Shown piece after piece: positions 20,785-33,661 of a stretch of 64,000 bases of DNA. How positions within the stretch are numbered: position 1 is the stretch's first letter; each line of letters begins with the position of its first letter. Origin of the DNA: Bufo bufo. Taxonomy: Eukaryota; Chordata; Amphibia; Anura; Bufonidae. The stretch spans positions 7,693,677 to 7,757,676 of the forward strand of contig NC_053397.1 in the NCBI RefSeq assembly GCF_905171765.1, in the 5' to 3' direction. A model generated the notes under the pieces. It was not told where the DNA came from and searched no databases. It saw nothing but the letters and a program-made list of their open reading frames with translations. The position numbers were made by a program, and so were the translations under genes.

Positions 20785-21895
20785 CTGCAGAGTTACCTTC
20801 TGGTTTGAGTCCATAGTCCTGATTCACAATACAAACTGCTGGGACTTGTGGTACCTTTTGAGGAGTCTCTGCAGGTCTTTGCTGTTGCTGGACACTTTCT
20901 CCCACTTCTCTGTACAAATTCCCTTTCTCAAAAGGGAAGCTGGCTGGTCTGAGGGCTGGTCTTGCACTGGCCTGCTGGGTGTCATCTGGACAGGTTGGAG
21001 ACTTGGGTATAGATGGAGATGGTTCTGGCGCAGGTCTTCCCCCATGTCCCTCAAATCTTTGCTGGTTCCTGAAGGATTCAGCGACTGGTCCCATCTGCTC
21101 CAGTACAGCCTCCATGTCCTGCACAGTCTCAGCGAGCTGCACAGCGAGGGAGCTCAGCTTCTTGTCGTGGACAACCTGATTGTTGGGGTTTGCTGCCTTT
21201 AGCTTATAGACACAATCTATCTGTTTCTGCAGCTGTAGTTTTGTCCTTTTTAATGTCTCCAGTCTCTTGACCAGAGCTGGGATCCGCTCGGCCAGACATA
21301 GTTCAGGTGCACGCTGAGTATTGGGGGGTTGTGTACTCACAGAATGGCTCCTTACAGGCGTCCCTCTACTTGGTCCTTGCACTGAACTTGGTGCAACCGT
21401 GGTCACTGCTGCGAGGTCACTATCTCCAGATTGGGGACTGGGCCCCTGGTTCTTCCCAGTGACCGCACTTGTGGCCCCATGAAGCCTTCCTGCAGTATTC
21501 CCTCTGGTCTCATCTGTCGTGTTGGCGACTTTTGCGCTGTTCCCACTCCCGTATCGTGTGCGGTCAGACCGTATCAGGACAGGCTGCTGCAGATTCTCCT
21601 GCATGGTCTGCTTCTCCAGGGATGTTCTCCTTTGTCTGCCTGCGGGTGGGGTGGATTGCACACCTGCAGCCATGGTCTTACTCAGTGATGTTTCCTTCTT
21701 TACTTCCAACACTTTCTTTTCATCTTTACTTCCTGCTGCACTGGGACTGGCAACACTCGGAACATTCCTTCCTTCCAAAGAAACTTTTGGATAATTATCC
21801 ATGGTGTGAGGAGTCTGAATAGGCCTTGGAGCCTGGGCCTTGCTCGAGGAGCTTCCCCACCCAGAGTGGCCCCACCCTGGGCTTTCTCCAAACAT
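20785..21895 (-). pseudogene. Tx1-like LINE ORF1, N-terminal half
   Basis: Minus-strand frame from ATG at 21895, about 370 codons before it enters hAT sequence. It is S/T/P/Q-rich with little order for about 200 residues. A coiled-coil stretch follows (LAERIPALVKRLETLKRTK, LAVQLAETVQDMEAVLEQM), then a proline-rich linker ending DYGLKPEGNSAV. That last motif is the first 27-residue repeat found again at 13544 and below, so the two pieces are one ORF1 of roughly 840 codons split by the hAT. The product would coat LINE RNA. Upstream the gene abuts the 35-bp satellite at 21928. Confidence 0.7.
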
Positions 21896-21927
21896 CAAGG
21901 GAGCTACTCAGACACAACCTCCTTACA

Positions 21928-23806
21928 GCTAGGAGGCAGTATTATAGTAGTTATATTCTTGTACATAGGAGGCAGTATTATAGTAGTTATATTCCTGTAC
22001 ATAGGAGCTGTATTATAGTAGTTATATTCTTGTACATAGGAGCAGTATTATAGTAGTTATATTCTTGTACATAGGAGCAGTATTATAGTAGTTATATTCC
22101 TGTACATAGGAGCAGTATTATAGTAGTTATATTCTTGTACATAGGAGCAGTATTATAGTAGTTATATTCTTGTACATAGGAGCTGTATTATAGTAGTTAT
22201 ATTCTTGTACATAGGAGCAGTATTATAGTAGTTATATTCCTGTACATAGGAGCTGTATTATAGTAGTTATATTCTTGTACATAGGAGCAGTATTATAGTA
22301 GTTATATTCTTGTACATAGGAGCAGTATTATAGTAGTTATATTCTTGTACATAGGAGGCAGTATTATAGCAGTTATATTCTTGTACATAGGAGGCAGTAT
22401 TATAGTAGTTATATTCTTGTACATAGGAGGCAGTATTATAGTAGTTATATTCCTGTACATAGGAGCTGTATTATAGTAGTTATATTCTTGTACATAGGAG
22501 CAGTATTATAGTAGTTATATTCTTGTACATAGGAGCAGTATTATAGTAGTTATATTCTTGTACATAGGAGGCAGTATTATAGTAGTTATATTCTTGTACA
22601 TAGGAGCAGTATTATAGTAGTTATATTCTTGTACATAGGAGGCAGTATTATAGTAGTTACATTCCTGTACATAGGAGCAGTATTATAGTAGTTATATTCT
22701 TGTACATAGGAGGCAGTATTATAGTAGTTATATTCTTGTACATAGGAGGCAGTATTATAGTAGTTATATTCTTGTACATTGGAGGCAGTATTATAGTAGT
22801 TATTTTCTTGTACATAGGAGCAGTATTATAGTAGTTATATTCTTGTACATAGGAGGCAGTATTATAGTAGTTATATTCTTGTACATAGGAGGCAGTATTA
22901 TAGTAGTTATATTCTTGTATATAGGAGGCAGTATTATAGTAGTTATATTCTTGTACATAGGAGGCAGTATTATAGTAGTTATATTCTTGTACATAGGAGG
23001 CAGTATTATAGTAGTTATATTCTTGTACATTGGAGGCAGTATTATAGTAGTTATATTCTTGTACATAGGAGCAGTATTATAGTAGTTATATTCTTGTACA
23101 TAGGAGCAATATTATAGCAGTTATATTCTTGTACATAGGAGCAGTATTATAGCAGTTATATTCTTGTACATAGGAGCAGTATTATAGTAGTTATATTCTT
23201 GTACATAGGAGCAGTATTATAGTAGTTATATTCTTGTACATAGGAGCAGTATTATAGTAGTTATTTTCTTGTACATTGGAGGCAGTATTATAGTAGTTAT
23301 ATTCCTGTACATAGGAGCAGTATTATAGTAGATATATTCTTGTACATAGGTGGAAGTATTATAGTAGTTATATTCTTGTACATAGGAGGCAGTATTATAG
23401 TAGTTATATTCATGTACATAGGAGCAGTATTATAGTAGTTATATTCTTGTACATAGGAGGCAGTATTATAGTAGTTATATTTTTGTACATAGGAGGCAGT
23501 ATTATAGTAGTTATATTCTTGTACATAGGAGCAGTATTATAGTAGTTATATTCTTGTACATAGGAGGCAGTATTATAGTAGTTATATTATTGTATATAGG
23601 AGCAGTATTATAGTAGTTATATCCTTGTACATAGGAGGCAGTATTATAGTAGTTATATATTCTTGTACATAGCAGCAGTATTATAGTAGTTATATTCCTG
23701 TACATAGGAGCAGTATTATAGTAGTTATATTCTTGTACATAGGATCAGTATTATAGTAGTAGTTATATCCTTGTACATAGGAGGCAGTATTATAGTAGTT
23801 ATATTC
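21928..23806. repeat. 35/36-bp satellite, block 1
   Basis: About 53 copies of TATTATAGTAGTTATATTCT plus TGTACATAGGAGCAG (35 bp), alternating with a 36-bp form ending GGAGGCAG. Copies differ mostly by one base. Runs of the 36-bp form keep frames open, giving spurious IIVVIFLYIGGS repeats. Ends in a solo LTR insertion at 23807. Confidence 0.97.
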
Positions 23807-25599
23807 TATCGGGGATATTAAGCAAAAGGCTTTATATGAAAGAAAGGATCAAATAAAAAAATTTAAAATGATTATTAATCCTTGAGGTGGACATAAATAA
23901 CACCTCAAAAAGAGTTTGATCGGTTATTTAATTATATGGTACAATCAGTAAAACAAGGTTCAAGCATCTATGCAAAAATATGAATGTTTTATTATACAAT
24001 AATTTAAAATACAAACAAAGATTAATCAATGTAAAACTCAATAATCTGCAAAGATACACAGTGATATGCAGTACACAAAATTCGCCACTAGATGGCACCA
24101 CACAAATACTAGCGTCTACACAGTACCTCTCAGATAGAAGAATATAATACAATCCGCCTTGACCACAATTTTTAGATATAAAAACTCAATAATGTTAATA
24201 ATAGATACAAACCCTTGCTCTGCACCCAACTATGACAAATTTCGGATAATGGGGTAGCAATATAAATTATCAAGCCTGGTATTGACTATGGAATGAAATT
24301 ATTCCAATCAGAGAGTTACATATGAAATCATTATTGGATCTTTTATTCAGCAATATACATCTTTGCTGAATATTAACAATATTGATGTAGCATTTTTTAA
24401 CACTAAGCATCCGTACTAAGCGGGGAGTTGACTAAATATCAGGCTATTTAATTGATATCAACACTACACAGAATAAAGTTATACATTACTGAGAATGCAG
24501 ATAATATGCAGAGTCTGAGGGAAGTGAGCTCTAAGGTACGTTCTGGTCAATGGAATTTTTCTCCTGGGGTCTCTCCTTACTTCTTATGTTCTTGTGGTAC
24601 CTTCTTTTTTTTTTTTTTTTTTTTTTGGTGGTGGTGGTCCCTTTCCTCATGTGTGTGTGGTTTATTATCCAAAAACTTATCAGTTAAGCACACCAAGGCT
24701 TGGAGATTTCCAATAATTGTTGGCTAGGCGTGTACATGTAATAAGGGTGGTGATGTCACTACATCACCCAGCTACTGTTGTAATGTCACCTACTCATACC
24801 TAGGTGGCGCTGTTGTATAAGCTATTAGCATCATACTATAAAGAGTTAACTACGCAAGTCTGACTTCATCTTGCATTCTATACACATGACCTCTGGAACC
24901 TAAATCAAAGCTATAGGGATTAATTCTGACACTTCTTACCAATTAAGGACAGACTTCTAGGCGCTCCTTGAATGTTTCTCACACTCCTAAATTTATGTTA
25001 TAGCTAATAAAATTATGAGCTTGTTTTCTCACAGAGATATCTGTGCCTCCTCTGCTACACCAACGGTTAATTGATTGTTAGTAAAAAAAACACCACAATT
25101 TTACAGATATTCATTAACAAAGTCCATACCCAAACTGTCTTCATCATGTAATAGGAAAATATGAGTTCCTAAGAATATATATATATACTGTATGTATGAT
25201 AACAGATACATAGACGTCCTTAATAATACGTAACAATATTAATCAATACATATGTCTTATTGATTTTCTTATACTAAACTAAGGTTGATTATAAGCGTAT
25301 ATAGATATCACAGATTTTCTACCTCATTAATAAATTAATTAGCACCAACTGCGTCTAGAGAGCACCCTTATCTCCTGTCATAAATCCATAAGGAGACAAG
25401 AAGGCCTCTTTTCAGACTGGTACATCCATGAGAAGAAATCTTATTAACAGTGACCTTTCTATGAATTTCTATTCCACTCTACATGAAGATTCATACAAGA
25501 TGGTGAATATAATCCAACATGGATTTTATAGCCCATTAATATCCACTATAACTATAATAATTATATAAATGTTTTATACACTTATGAAAAAGCGCAACA
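23807..25599 (-). repeat. Probable solo LTR inside the satellite
   Basis: A 1793-bp non-satellite insert flanked by ATTC on both sides (23803-23806 and 25600-25603). Read on the minus strand it starts TGTTGCGCTTTTTC, has a TATA box (CTATAAAATCC, plus-strand about 25524-25534) and an AATAAA near 24345, and ends CCCCGATA (a CA end mutated to TA). AT-rich with a T-run at 24603-24626. No coding capacity. Confidence 0.55.
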
Positions 25600-26904
25600 A
25601 TTCTTGTACATAGGAGCAGTATTATAGTAGTTATATTCTTGTACATAGGAGGCAGTATTATAGTAGTTATATTCTTGTACATAGGAGCAGTATTATAGTA
25701 GTTATATTCTTGTACATAGGAGGCAGTATTATAGTAGTTATATTCTTGTACATAGGAGGCAGTATTATAGTAGTTATATTCTTGTACATAGGAGCAGTAT
25801 TATAGTAGTTATATTCTTGTACATAGGAGCAGTATTATAGTAGTTATATTCTTGTACATAGGAGGCAGTATTATAGTAGTTATATTCTTGTACATAGGAG
25901 CAGTATTATAGTAGTTATATTCTTGTACATAGGAGCAGTATTATAGTAGTTATATTCTTGTACATAGGAGCAGTATTATAGTAGTTATATTCTTGTACAT
26001 AGGAGGCAGTATTATAGTAGTTATATTCTTGTACATAGAAGCAGTATTATAGTAGTTATATTCTTGTACATAGGAGGCAGTATTATAGTAGTTATATTCT
26101 TGTACACAGGAGCAGTATTATAGTAGTTATATTCGTGTACATAGGAGCAGTATTATAGTAGTTATATTCTTGTACATAGGGGTAGTATTATAGTAGTTAT
26201 ATTCTTGTACATAGGGGGCAGTATTATAGTAGTTATATTCTTGTACATATGAGCAGTATTATAGTAGTTATATTCTTGTACATAGGAGGCAGTATTATAG
26301 TAGTTATATTCTTGTACATAGGAGGCAGTATTATAGTAGTTATATTCTTGTACATAGGAGGCAGTATTATAGTAGTTATATTCTTGTACATAGGAGGCAG
26401 TATTATAGTAGTTATATTCTTGTACACAGGAGGCAGTATTATAGTAGTTATATTCTTGTACACAGGAGCAGTATTATAGTAGTTATATTCTTGTACATAG
26501 GAGCAGTATTATAGTAGTTATATTCTTGTACATAGGGGCAGTATTATAGTAGTTATATTCTTGTACATAGGGGGCAGTATTATAGTAGTTATATTCTTGT
26601 ACATATGAGCAGTATTATTGTAGTTATATTCTTGTATATAGGAGATGTATTATAGTAGTTATATTCTTGTCCATAGGAGGCAGTATTATAGTAGTTATAT
26701 TCTTTTACATAGGAGCAGTATTATAGTAGTTATATTCTTGTACATAGGGGCAGTATTATAGTAGTTATATTCTTGTACATAGGAGGCAATATTATAGTAG
26801 TTATATTCTTGTACATAGGAGCAGTATTATAGTAGTTATATTCTTGTACATAGGAGCAGTATTATAGTAGTTATATTCTTGTACATAGGAGCAGTATTAT
26901 AGTA
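25600..26904. repeat. 35/36-bp satellite, block 2
   Basis: Continuation of the same array, about 37 copies, same unit and variants as block 1, plus GGGGCAG and GGGGGCAG forms clustered near 26160-26760. Ends at the TA used by the Tc1 insertion. Confidence 0.97.
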
Positions 26905-28485
26905 CACTGCTCAAAAAAATAAAGGGAACACAAAAATAACACATCCTAGATCTGAGTTAATTAAATATTCTTCTGAAATACTTTGTTCTTTACATAGTTG
27001 AATGTGCTGACAACAAAATCACACAAAAATAAAAAAATGGAAATCAAATTTTTAAACCCATGGAGGTCTGGATTTGGAGTCACCCTCAAAATTAAAGTGG
27101 AAAAACACACTACAGGCTGATCCAACTTTGATGTAATGTCCTTAAAACAAGTCAAAATGAGGCTCAGTAGTGTGTGTGGCCTCCACGTGCCTGTATGACC
27201 TCCCTACAACGCCTGTGCATGCTCCTGATGAGGTGGCGGACGGTCTCCTGAGGGATCTCCTCCCAGACCTGGACTAAAGCATCTGCCAACTCCTGGACAG
27301 TCTGTGGTGCAACGTGATGTTGGTGGATAGAGCGAGACATGATGTCCCAGATGTGCTCAATTGGATTCAGGTCTGGGGAACGGGCGGGCCAGTCCATAGC
27401 ATCAATGCCTTCGTCTTGCAGGAACTGCTGACACTCTCCAGCCACATGAGGTCTAGCATTGTCTTGCATTAGTAGGAACCCAGGTCCAACCGCACCAGCA
27501 TATGGTCTCACAAGGGGTCTGAGGATCTCATCTCGGTACCTAATGGCAGTCAGGCTACCTCTGGCGAGCACATGGAGGGCTGTGCGGCCCTCCAAAGAAA
27601 TGCCACCCCACACCATTACTGACCCAATGCCAAACCGGTCATGCTGGAGGATGTTGCAGGCAGCAGAACGTTCTCCACGACGTCTCCAGACTCTGTCACA
27701 TCTGTCACATGTGCTCAGTGTGAACCTGCTTTCATCTGTGAAGAGCACAGAGCGCCAGTGGCGAATTTGCCAATCTTGGTGTTCTCTGGCAAATGCCAAA
27801 CGTCCTGCACGGTGTTGGGCTGTAAGCACAACCCCCACCTGTGGACGTCGGGCCCTCATATCACCCTCATGGAGTCTGCTTCTGACAGTTTGAGCAGACA
27901 CATGCACATTTGTGGCCTGCTGGAGGTCATTTCGCAGGGCTCTGGCAGTGCTCCTCCTGTTCCTCCTTGCACAAAGGCAGAGGTAGCGGTCCTGCTGCTG
28001 GGTTGTTGCCCTCCTACGGCCTCCTCCACGTCTCCTGATGTACTGGCATGTCTCCTGGTAGCGCCTCCATGCTCTGGACACTACGCTGACAGACACAGCA
28101 AACCTTCTTGCCACAGCTCGCATTGATGTGCCATCCTGGATAAGCTGCACTACCTGAGCCACTTGTGTGGGTTGTAGACTCCGTCTCATGCTACCACTAG
28201 AGTGAAAGCACCGCCAGCATTCAAAAGTGACCAAAACATCAGCCAGGAAGCATGGAACTGAGAAGTGGTCTGTGGTAACCACCTGCAAAACCACTCCTTT
28301 ATTGGGGGTGTCTTGCTAATTGCCTATAATTTCCACCTGTTGTCTATCCCATTTGCATAACAGCATGTGAAATTGATTGTCACTCAGTGTTGCTTCCTAA
28401 GTGGACAGTTTGATTTCACAGAAGTGCGATTGACTTGGAGTTACATTGTGTTGTTTAAGTGTTCCCTTTATTTTTTTGAGCAGTG
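26905..28485 (-). mobile_element. Complete Tc1-like transposon
   Basis: 1581 bp with perfect inverted repeats of about 27 bp, beginning CACTGCTCAAAAAAATAAAG at both ends, and TA on each side (26903-26904, 28486-28487). It sits inside a satellite unit, which resumes exactly after it. It encodes one full-length transposase on the minus strand. Ends, target site and open frame are all intact, so it is young. Confidence 0.95.
27164..28189 (-). CDS. Tc1-like DD34E transposase, apparently intact
   Basis: 341 codons from ATG at 28189; I prefer this start because [20 protein letters not shown] begins the first helix-turn-helix and the upstream 35 codons lack family resemblance. Residues 1-55 and about 65-115 are the paired-like DNA-binding modules, with a basic RRRGGGRRR hinge between them. 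The catalytic triad is D152 (LFTDESRF), D243 ([12 protein letters not shown]) and E278 ([12 protein letters not shown]), with 34 residues between the last two, the DD34E signature. A WGGIS block lies at about 194-198. No stop or frame shift. The enzyme excises and reinserts the element at TA. Whether it is active needs an assay. Confidence 0.94.
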   Translation of the reverse strand: MRRSLQPTQVAQVVQLIQDGTSMRAVARRFAVSVSVVSRAWRRYQETCQYIRRRGGGRRRATTQQQDRYLCLCARRNRRSTARALRNDLQQATNVHVSAQTVRSRLHEGDMRARRPQVGVVLTAQHRAGRLAFAREHQDWQIRHWRSVLFTDESRFTLSTCDRCDRVWRRRGERSAACNILQHDRFGIGSVMVWGGISLEGRTALHVLARGSLTAIRYRDEILRPLVRPYAGAVGPGFLLMQDNARPHVAGECQQFLQDEGIDAMDWPARSPDLNPIEHIWDIMSRSIHQHHVAPQTVQELADALVQVWEEIPQETVRHLIRSMHRRCREVIQARGGHTHY

Positions 28486-29830
28486 TAGTTATATTCCTGT
28501 ACATAGGAGCAGTATTATAGTAGTTATATTCTTGTACATAGGAGCAGTATTATAGTAGTTATATTCTTGTACATAGGAGCAGTATTATAGTAGTTATATT
28601 CTTGTACATAGGAGCAGTATTACAGTAGTTATATTATTGTACATAGGAGCAGTATTACAGTAGTTATATTATTGTACATAGGAGCAGTATTATAGTAGTT
28701 ATATTCTTGTACATAGGAGCAGTATTATAGTAGTTATATTCTTGTACATAGGAGCAGTATTATCGTAGTTATATTCTTGTACATAGGAGCAGTATTATAG
28801 TAGTTATATTCTTGTACATAGGGGGCAGTATTATAGTAGTTATATTCTTGTACATAGGGGGCAGTATTATAGTAGTTATATTCTTGTACATAGGGGGCAG
28901 TATTATAGTAGTTATATCCTTGTACAGAGGAGCAGTATTATAGTAGTTATATTCTTGTACATAGGAGCAGTATTATAGTAGTTATATTCTTGTACATAGG
29001 AGCAGTATTATAGTAGTTATATTCTTGTACATAGGAGCAGTATTATAGTAGGTATATTCTTGTACATAGAAGCAGTATTATAGTAGTTATATCTTTGTAC
29101 ATAGGAGCAGTATTATAGTAGTTATATTCTTGTACATAGGAGCAGTATTATAGTAGTTATATTCTTGTACATAGGAGCAGTATTATTGTAGTTATAGTCT
29201 TGTACATAGGAGCAGTATTATAGTAGTTATATTCTTGTACATAGGAGCAGTATTATAGTAGTTATATTCTTGTACATAGGAGCAGTATTATAGTAGTTAT
29301 ATTCTTGTACATAGGAGCAGTATTATAGTAGTTATATTCTTGTACATAGGAGCAGTATTATAGTAGTTATATTCTTGTACATAGGAGGCAGTATTATAGT
29401 AGTTATATTCTTGTACATAGGAGGCAGTATTATAGTAGTTATATTCTTGTACATAGGAGCAGTATTATAGTAGTTATAGTCTTGTACATAGGAGGCAGTA
29501 TTATAGTAGTTATATTCTTGTACATAGGAGCAGTATTATAGTAGTTATATTCTTGTACATAGGAGCAGTATTATAGTAGTTATATTCTTGTACATAGGAG
29601 CAGTATTATAGTAGTTATATTCTTGTACATAGGAGGCAGTATTATAGTAGTTATATTCTTGTACATAGGAGCAGTATTATAGTAGTTATATTCTTGTACA
29701 TAGGAGCAGTATTATAGTAGTTATATTCTTGTACATAGGAGCAGTATTATAGTAGTTATATTCTTGTACATAGGAGCAGTATTATTGTAGTTATATTCTT
29801 GTACATAGGAGCAGTATTATAGTAGTTTTA
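28486..29830. repeat. 35/36-bp satellite, block 3
   Basis: About 38 copies, mostly the 35-bp form, ending in decayed copies at 29820-29860 (TATGATTGTGCGTAGCAGGG). Confidence 0.97.
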
Positions 29831-29860
29831 TGATTGTGCGTAGCAGGGAGTATTATAGAC

Positions 29861-32160
29861 ATATTTAAGCTGTTTCGCATATTTATCTGTAAGTACATTC
29901 AGCATTCAGTATCATTTATCAAAGACGGGCTTTTTGCACTAATCTCTGATAGCCTCTGTACTGCCTGTGCCTAGTCATTACTTAGGCGCACCTTCTGTAT
30001 GGCAGGAATAAAAACTATTCCAGCTCCTAACTTAAGTAGTTTTTTGCCAACATTTACACCAGTTTCCAGGCATAAACCTTAGTAAATTTGCCAGGGCCCA
30101 TGTCCCGCTCCCAGCACTCTCTTGGTACCTCCAAGTGGGGACCACGGCTCAAAAATGACTGTGCAATATTAAACGGGCGTAAAAAAAAGTATCGTGACAT
30201 ATCAAAAACTGGTGTAGCACTGATTGTTAATAACCCCCATTATCTATTGTAGATGTGATAGAAACTGGAGGGTGGGGGTAGTAATAGCGAGGTGCAATGT
30301 GCAGAATACATGATACCTGTGTGTGGAAGTAGATGATCTAATCATTGAAATGCAAAGCAGCGATCACTCAAAGCGACTTCATCTGAGATTTAATTGACAA
30401 GCAGAGAAAATCAGTATGACGCAAATGGAAATCTTGATTTCTGAAGCAAATCACAATCAGCATAGATTTCCTGTCCAACCTGGCGCCCCCTGCTGGCCGG
30501 TAATTGAAGCGCTATGGCTGACTGCACATTTTTAATTATGATCTCCGCAGACTCTCTGCAACTTGCTGGTGTTTTTCAGCTATTTTTGTAAGTTGCATAT
30601 TTATGTCACATTGTGCTCCGGAAAGTGGATCTACTGGTGCGCATCAAATTGTAAGTGTACAGTGGAACTGAGCCGAATAAGAGCGAGCCGTGACTTTCTC
30701 CAGACGTGTTAATTGGTCAGAGGCGCAGTGTATCACAGACTCCAGTGTAATTTACACATTTTGGTTTCAACAAATATTAATTTAAATATTGTTGCATTTT
30801 TCTAAGAGTTGGGACGGAATTGAAAGTCTTTTATTGCATAAATACTTTAAACTTGACACATAAAAAAAAATCCATCTTTTCTTACTTTGACTTAACAGGG
30901 GCCCAGGAAGCTGAGACCTGGAGAGCTGTTTGCGTGGTCTTCACACTGTCTAGCTGCCTCCACTGCAGATCAATGTTTACCTGTTCTTCCACTGCAGGAC
31001 ACCAGGGGGCAGTGTTAAAGCAATAATCAAGAACATATTAATTTCTGATCATTGCGTTAATAATTCCTGCAGTACTGGGGTCTATGCAAAGATTATTTTA
31101 CTATTGTACGTATCTCCTGGATATGTCTATAGGCAAGTCACATACAGAATTAAAACAAATCTTCTGTACAGCTGAACCCAATGGTAAATGATCTCAGTAT
31201 GTCCATTTGGTTCTGTCCATGGGTCCAGGTTATATGGTCGTTGACGTGGGCCTGAATGACAAGTATGGAACTAAATAGTATATAGAAGTATATGGAGACA
31301 TGGACCTGTGCTCAGTACTCCAACCTAGTGTCCGCAGATAGTATTGCTGCATGTATACCTTTTTCTTTTTTTAATTCCGCTAATATTCAAAATGTTGGCG
31401 GCCTTTATAATTATTGCGGTCGACAGCATAGAACTATAGAAGGAGTTGTTTTGTCACCAGAAAGGACATCAGATCTGCCCATGAGCAGTGTCTGATATTG
31501 CAGTATTCAGCTGAATGGGGGTGAGCTGCAATACCAGAGACCGCCATGGACAGAGGTGGCGCTGTTACGTATTCATGATGGAAGCCATATCATGTTGTTG
31601 CCAGCTCTGTCATACAATATCACCGGAGTTATAATAGGGGCAGCCAGGTACCGTCATGGTACGCAGGGCTATTATTTCCATCATGTCCCAATGGGGCCTC
31701 TGACGGCAGTGTGAATGGAGCCTTAGATTAGACACTCCTGGATATAGTCCCTCATAGACCAGTTGCAGGCGGCGCCGCCGCCATCTTGGCCGTCATCTCG
31801 TTTGCATAACAAAAACGTGAAAGTTTTTTTTCCGTGTTACAATTTTCAAAAATCAAAACCTTATTTGTGCTTGGAGGTGCGGTGAGACAGATCGGCGTTC
31901 CGTGCCTTCGCTCGCTGCTTCATGATTCACTGTCTTTATTTTATTAAAACTTGAAGAAACATCCTGACAGATGGCGGCACATCGAGTGATGGAAGATTTA
32001 AGACACATATTCAGTGATTACGAAATGCAAATGACACGGACTTTATGTAATGTGCAGCACAGCAGATTCTTCTTCACACTCAGGAAAATCATCCGGGTTC
32101 CAAATATTCAGGAAGAAAGGTGCGGGTGGGATTTAAAGGAGGATTGACACCTATATAAAT
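29861..32160. promoter_or_regulatory. Low-repeat DNA with a CNE-like segment
   Basis: No gene or terminal repeat recognised. The part at about 30340-30760 is unique-looking, balanced in composition and rich in homeodomain-type cores (TTTAATTGAC, GTAATTGAAG, TTTTAATTATGA), the look of a vertebrate conserved non-coding element. 31780-32110 is similar. Conservation cannot be judged from one sequence. Confidence 0.3.
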
Positions 32161-32162
32161 AA

Positions 32163-32575
32163 GGGCTCGTTCACACAAACGTTTTTTGCATAAACGGGCC
32201 GTATACGGAACCATTCATTTCAATGGTTCCGCAAAAAAAACTGATTGTACTCTATGCATTCTGTTTCTGTACTGTTGAAAGATAGAACATGTCCTATTAT
32301 TGCCCACAAATCACGTTCCGTGGCTCCATTCAAGTCAATGGGTCCGCAAAAAAAAATGGAACACGTACGGAATGTACTCCATATGTCTTCCGTATCCGTT
32401 CCGTTTTTGCGGAACCATCTATTGGAAATGTTATGCCCAGCCCAATTTTTTCTATGTAATTACTGTATTCTGTATATGCCATACGGAAAAATGGAACGGA
32501 ACTGGAAACACTACAAAAAAAAAAACGGATCTGGGAAAAACGCTAAAAAAGACATACGGTCGTGTGAACGAGCCC
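32163..32575. mobile_element. Harbinger-like MITE
   Basis: 413 bp with inverted ends GGGCTCGTTCACACAAACG and CGGTCGTGTGAACGAGCCC, and TAA on both sides (32160-32162, 32576-32578). The interior shares GGAACCATTCATTTCAATGG and GCGGAACCAT blocks with the copy at 59597-60066, in opposite orientation. Confidence 0.85.
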
Positions 32576-32578
32576 TAA

Positions 32579-33425
32579 AGCTCAGTTTTCATATCGTTAA
32601 AAGATTTGACAATATTTTTATTAGACTTTGTTTTTCAATTTCTCACCCTCTTCCAAATATCTGCTTGCTGTTATTGAATAGGAACCTTCTTTGTTGACAT
32701 CCGAAGAGCTGGACAGACCAGATGCTTCTCACTTTCTTATGATTGTATCCAGTCTAGACATCTCTCTGTTATGTAAACAGCCCGCATTCCAGACTGATAC
32801 ATTTTACCTGCATTGATACATTGTAACAATTTATCAGGGCAGGCAAGAGTTTTGTGCCACTGATGTGTTGCCGAACGACCTACAGCAAATCCTAATTTAT
32901 CAAGCGTCGTGATCAGAACTGTCAACCCTTGGGTCGGGCTGGAACATGTAGCGGCCCCTGTCTAGCCAAGGTGATGAAAAAACTTGAACCCACGAGCTGC
33001 TTTACTGCATATCACCGGTTGTCAAACATTCTTGATTTTTTTCACTTGCAAAAACTGCATAGATATTGCCCGTCTTTGCTAATTTGTGGCACAACTACAC
33101 TTTGCCACGGTTTTCTGCCATATCATGGCCACGTATAGACAGGGGCAGCGACATACATTTCTATCCTTACACATGTCGCATCTAACCAGTTATAATCAAA
33201 GAATTTTGCGGAGAGAGATTACTGGGGTCCAATGATGAAAACTGCTCATTAATATCAGCTGATCCCCTAGGGGACAAAGGGGTAAAACTTAACATTTATT
33301 GTGAATATTCCTAAAATAAATGAGCGCTAACAGAAGGAGCCTCTAGAACAAACAAACATAAGACAAGACATACGCAGTACGGTGACAGAAAAAGAGAAAT
33401 ATGGAAAAACAGGAACGTTCTCACC
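32579..33425. other. Unassigned sequence
   Basis: No gene or array. A stretch near 32810-32860 (TTGATACATTGTAACAATTT, then GGGCAGG) resembles one near 59430-59510, so part is probably a dispersed repeat. Confidence 0.4.
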
Positions 33426-33429
33426 CATG

Positions 33430-33661
33430 TATGCAGTAAAACCGGATGGCCAAAGACACACCTGTGGCTAATCACATTCAGAATTACCACAATGGGAAAG
33501 CCCGTATTTCGGTTATGGGCATAGATCGGGTCTTCCCCCCAAGGCGTGGGGGCGATTGGGACCGCGCTATTCTTCAGCGCGAGACCCGTTGGATTTATTA
33601 TCTAAAAACTATGGCCCCATTTGGCTTAAATGAGCAACTGAATTTTAGTTGTTATATTTGA
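33430..33661 (+). pseudogene. Penelope-like element, C-terminal endonuclease tail
   Basis: The frame ends VMGIDRVFPPRRGGDWDRAI, LLQRE-type ILQRETRWIYYLKTMAPFGL and NEQLNFSCYI-stop. The blocks RRGGD, LQRE-WIY-L and GLNE-L are, as I recall them, the end of the polymerase-linked GIY-YIG region in vertebrate Penelope-like elements. A stop lies just upstream (33437-33439), so only the last about 70 residues remain. The polymerase part is absent. Confidence 0.7.

Noticed and set aside
21928..29830. CRISPR-like regular spacing
   Set aside because: Units are contiguous with no unique spacers, and the DNA is clearly vertebrate. The 50-bp array at 43.5-48.1 kb fails for the same reason.
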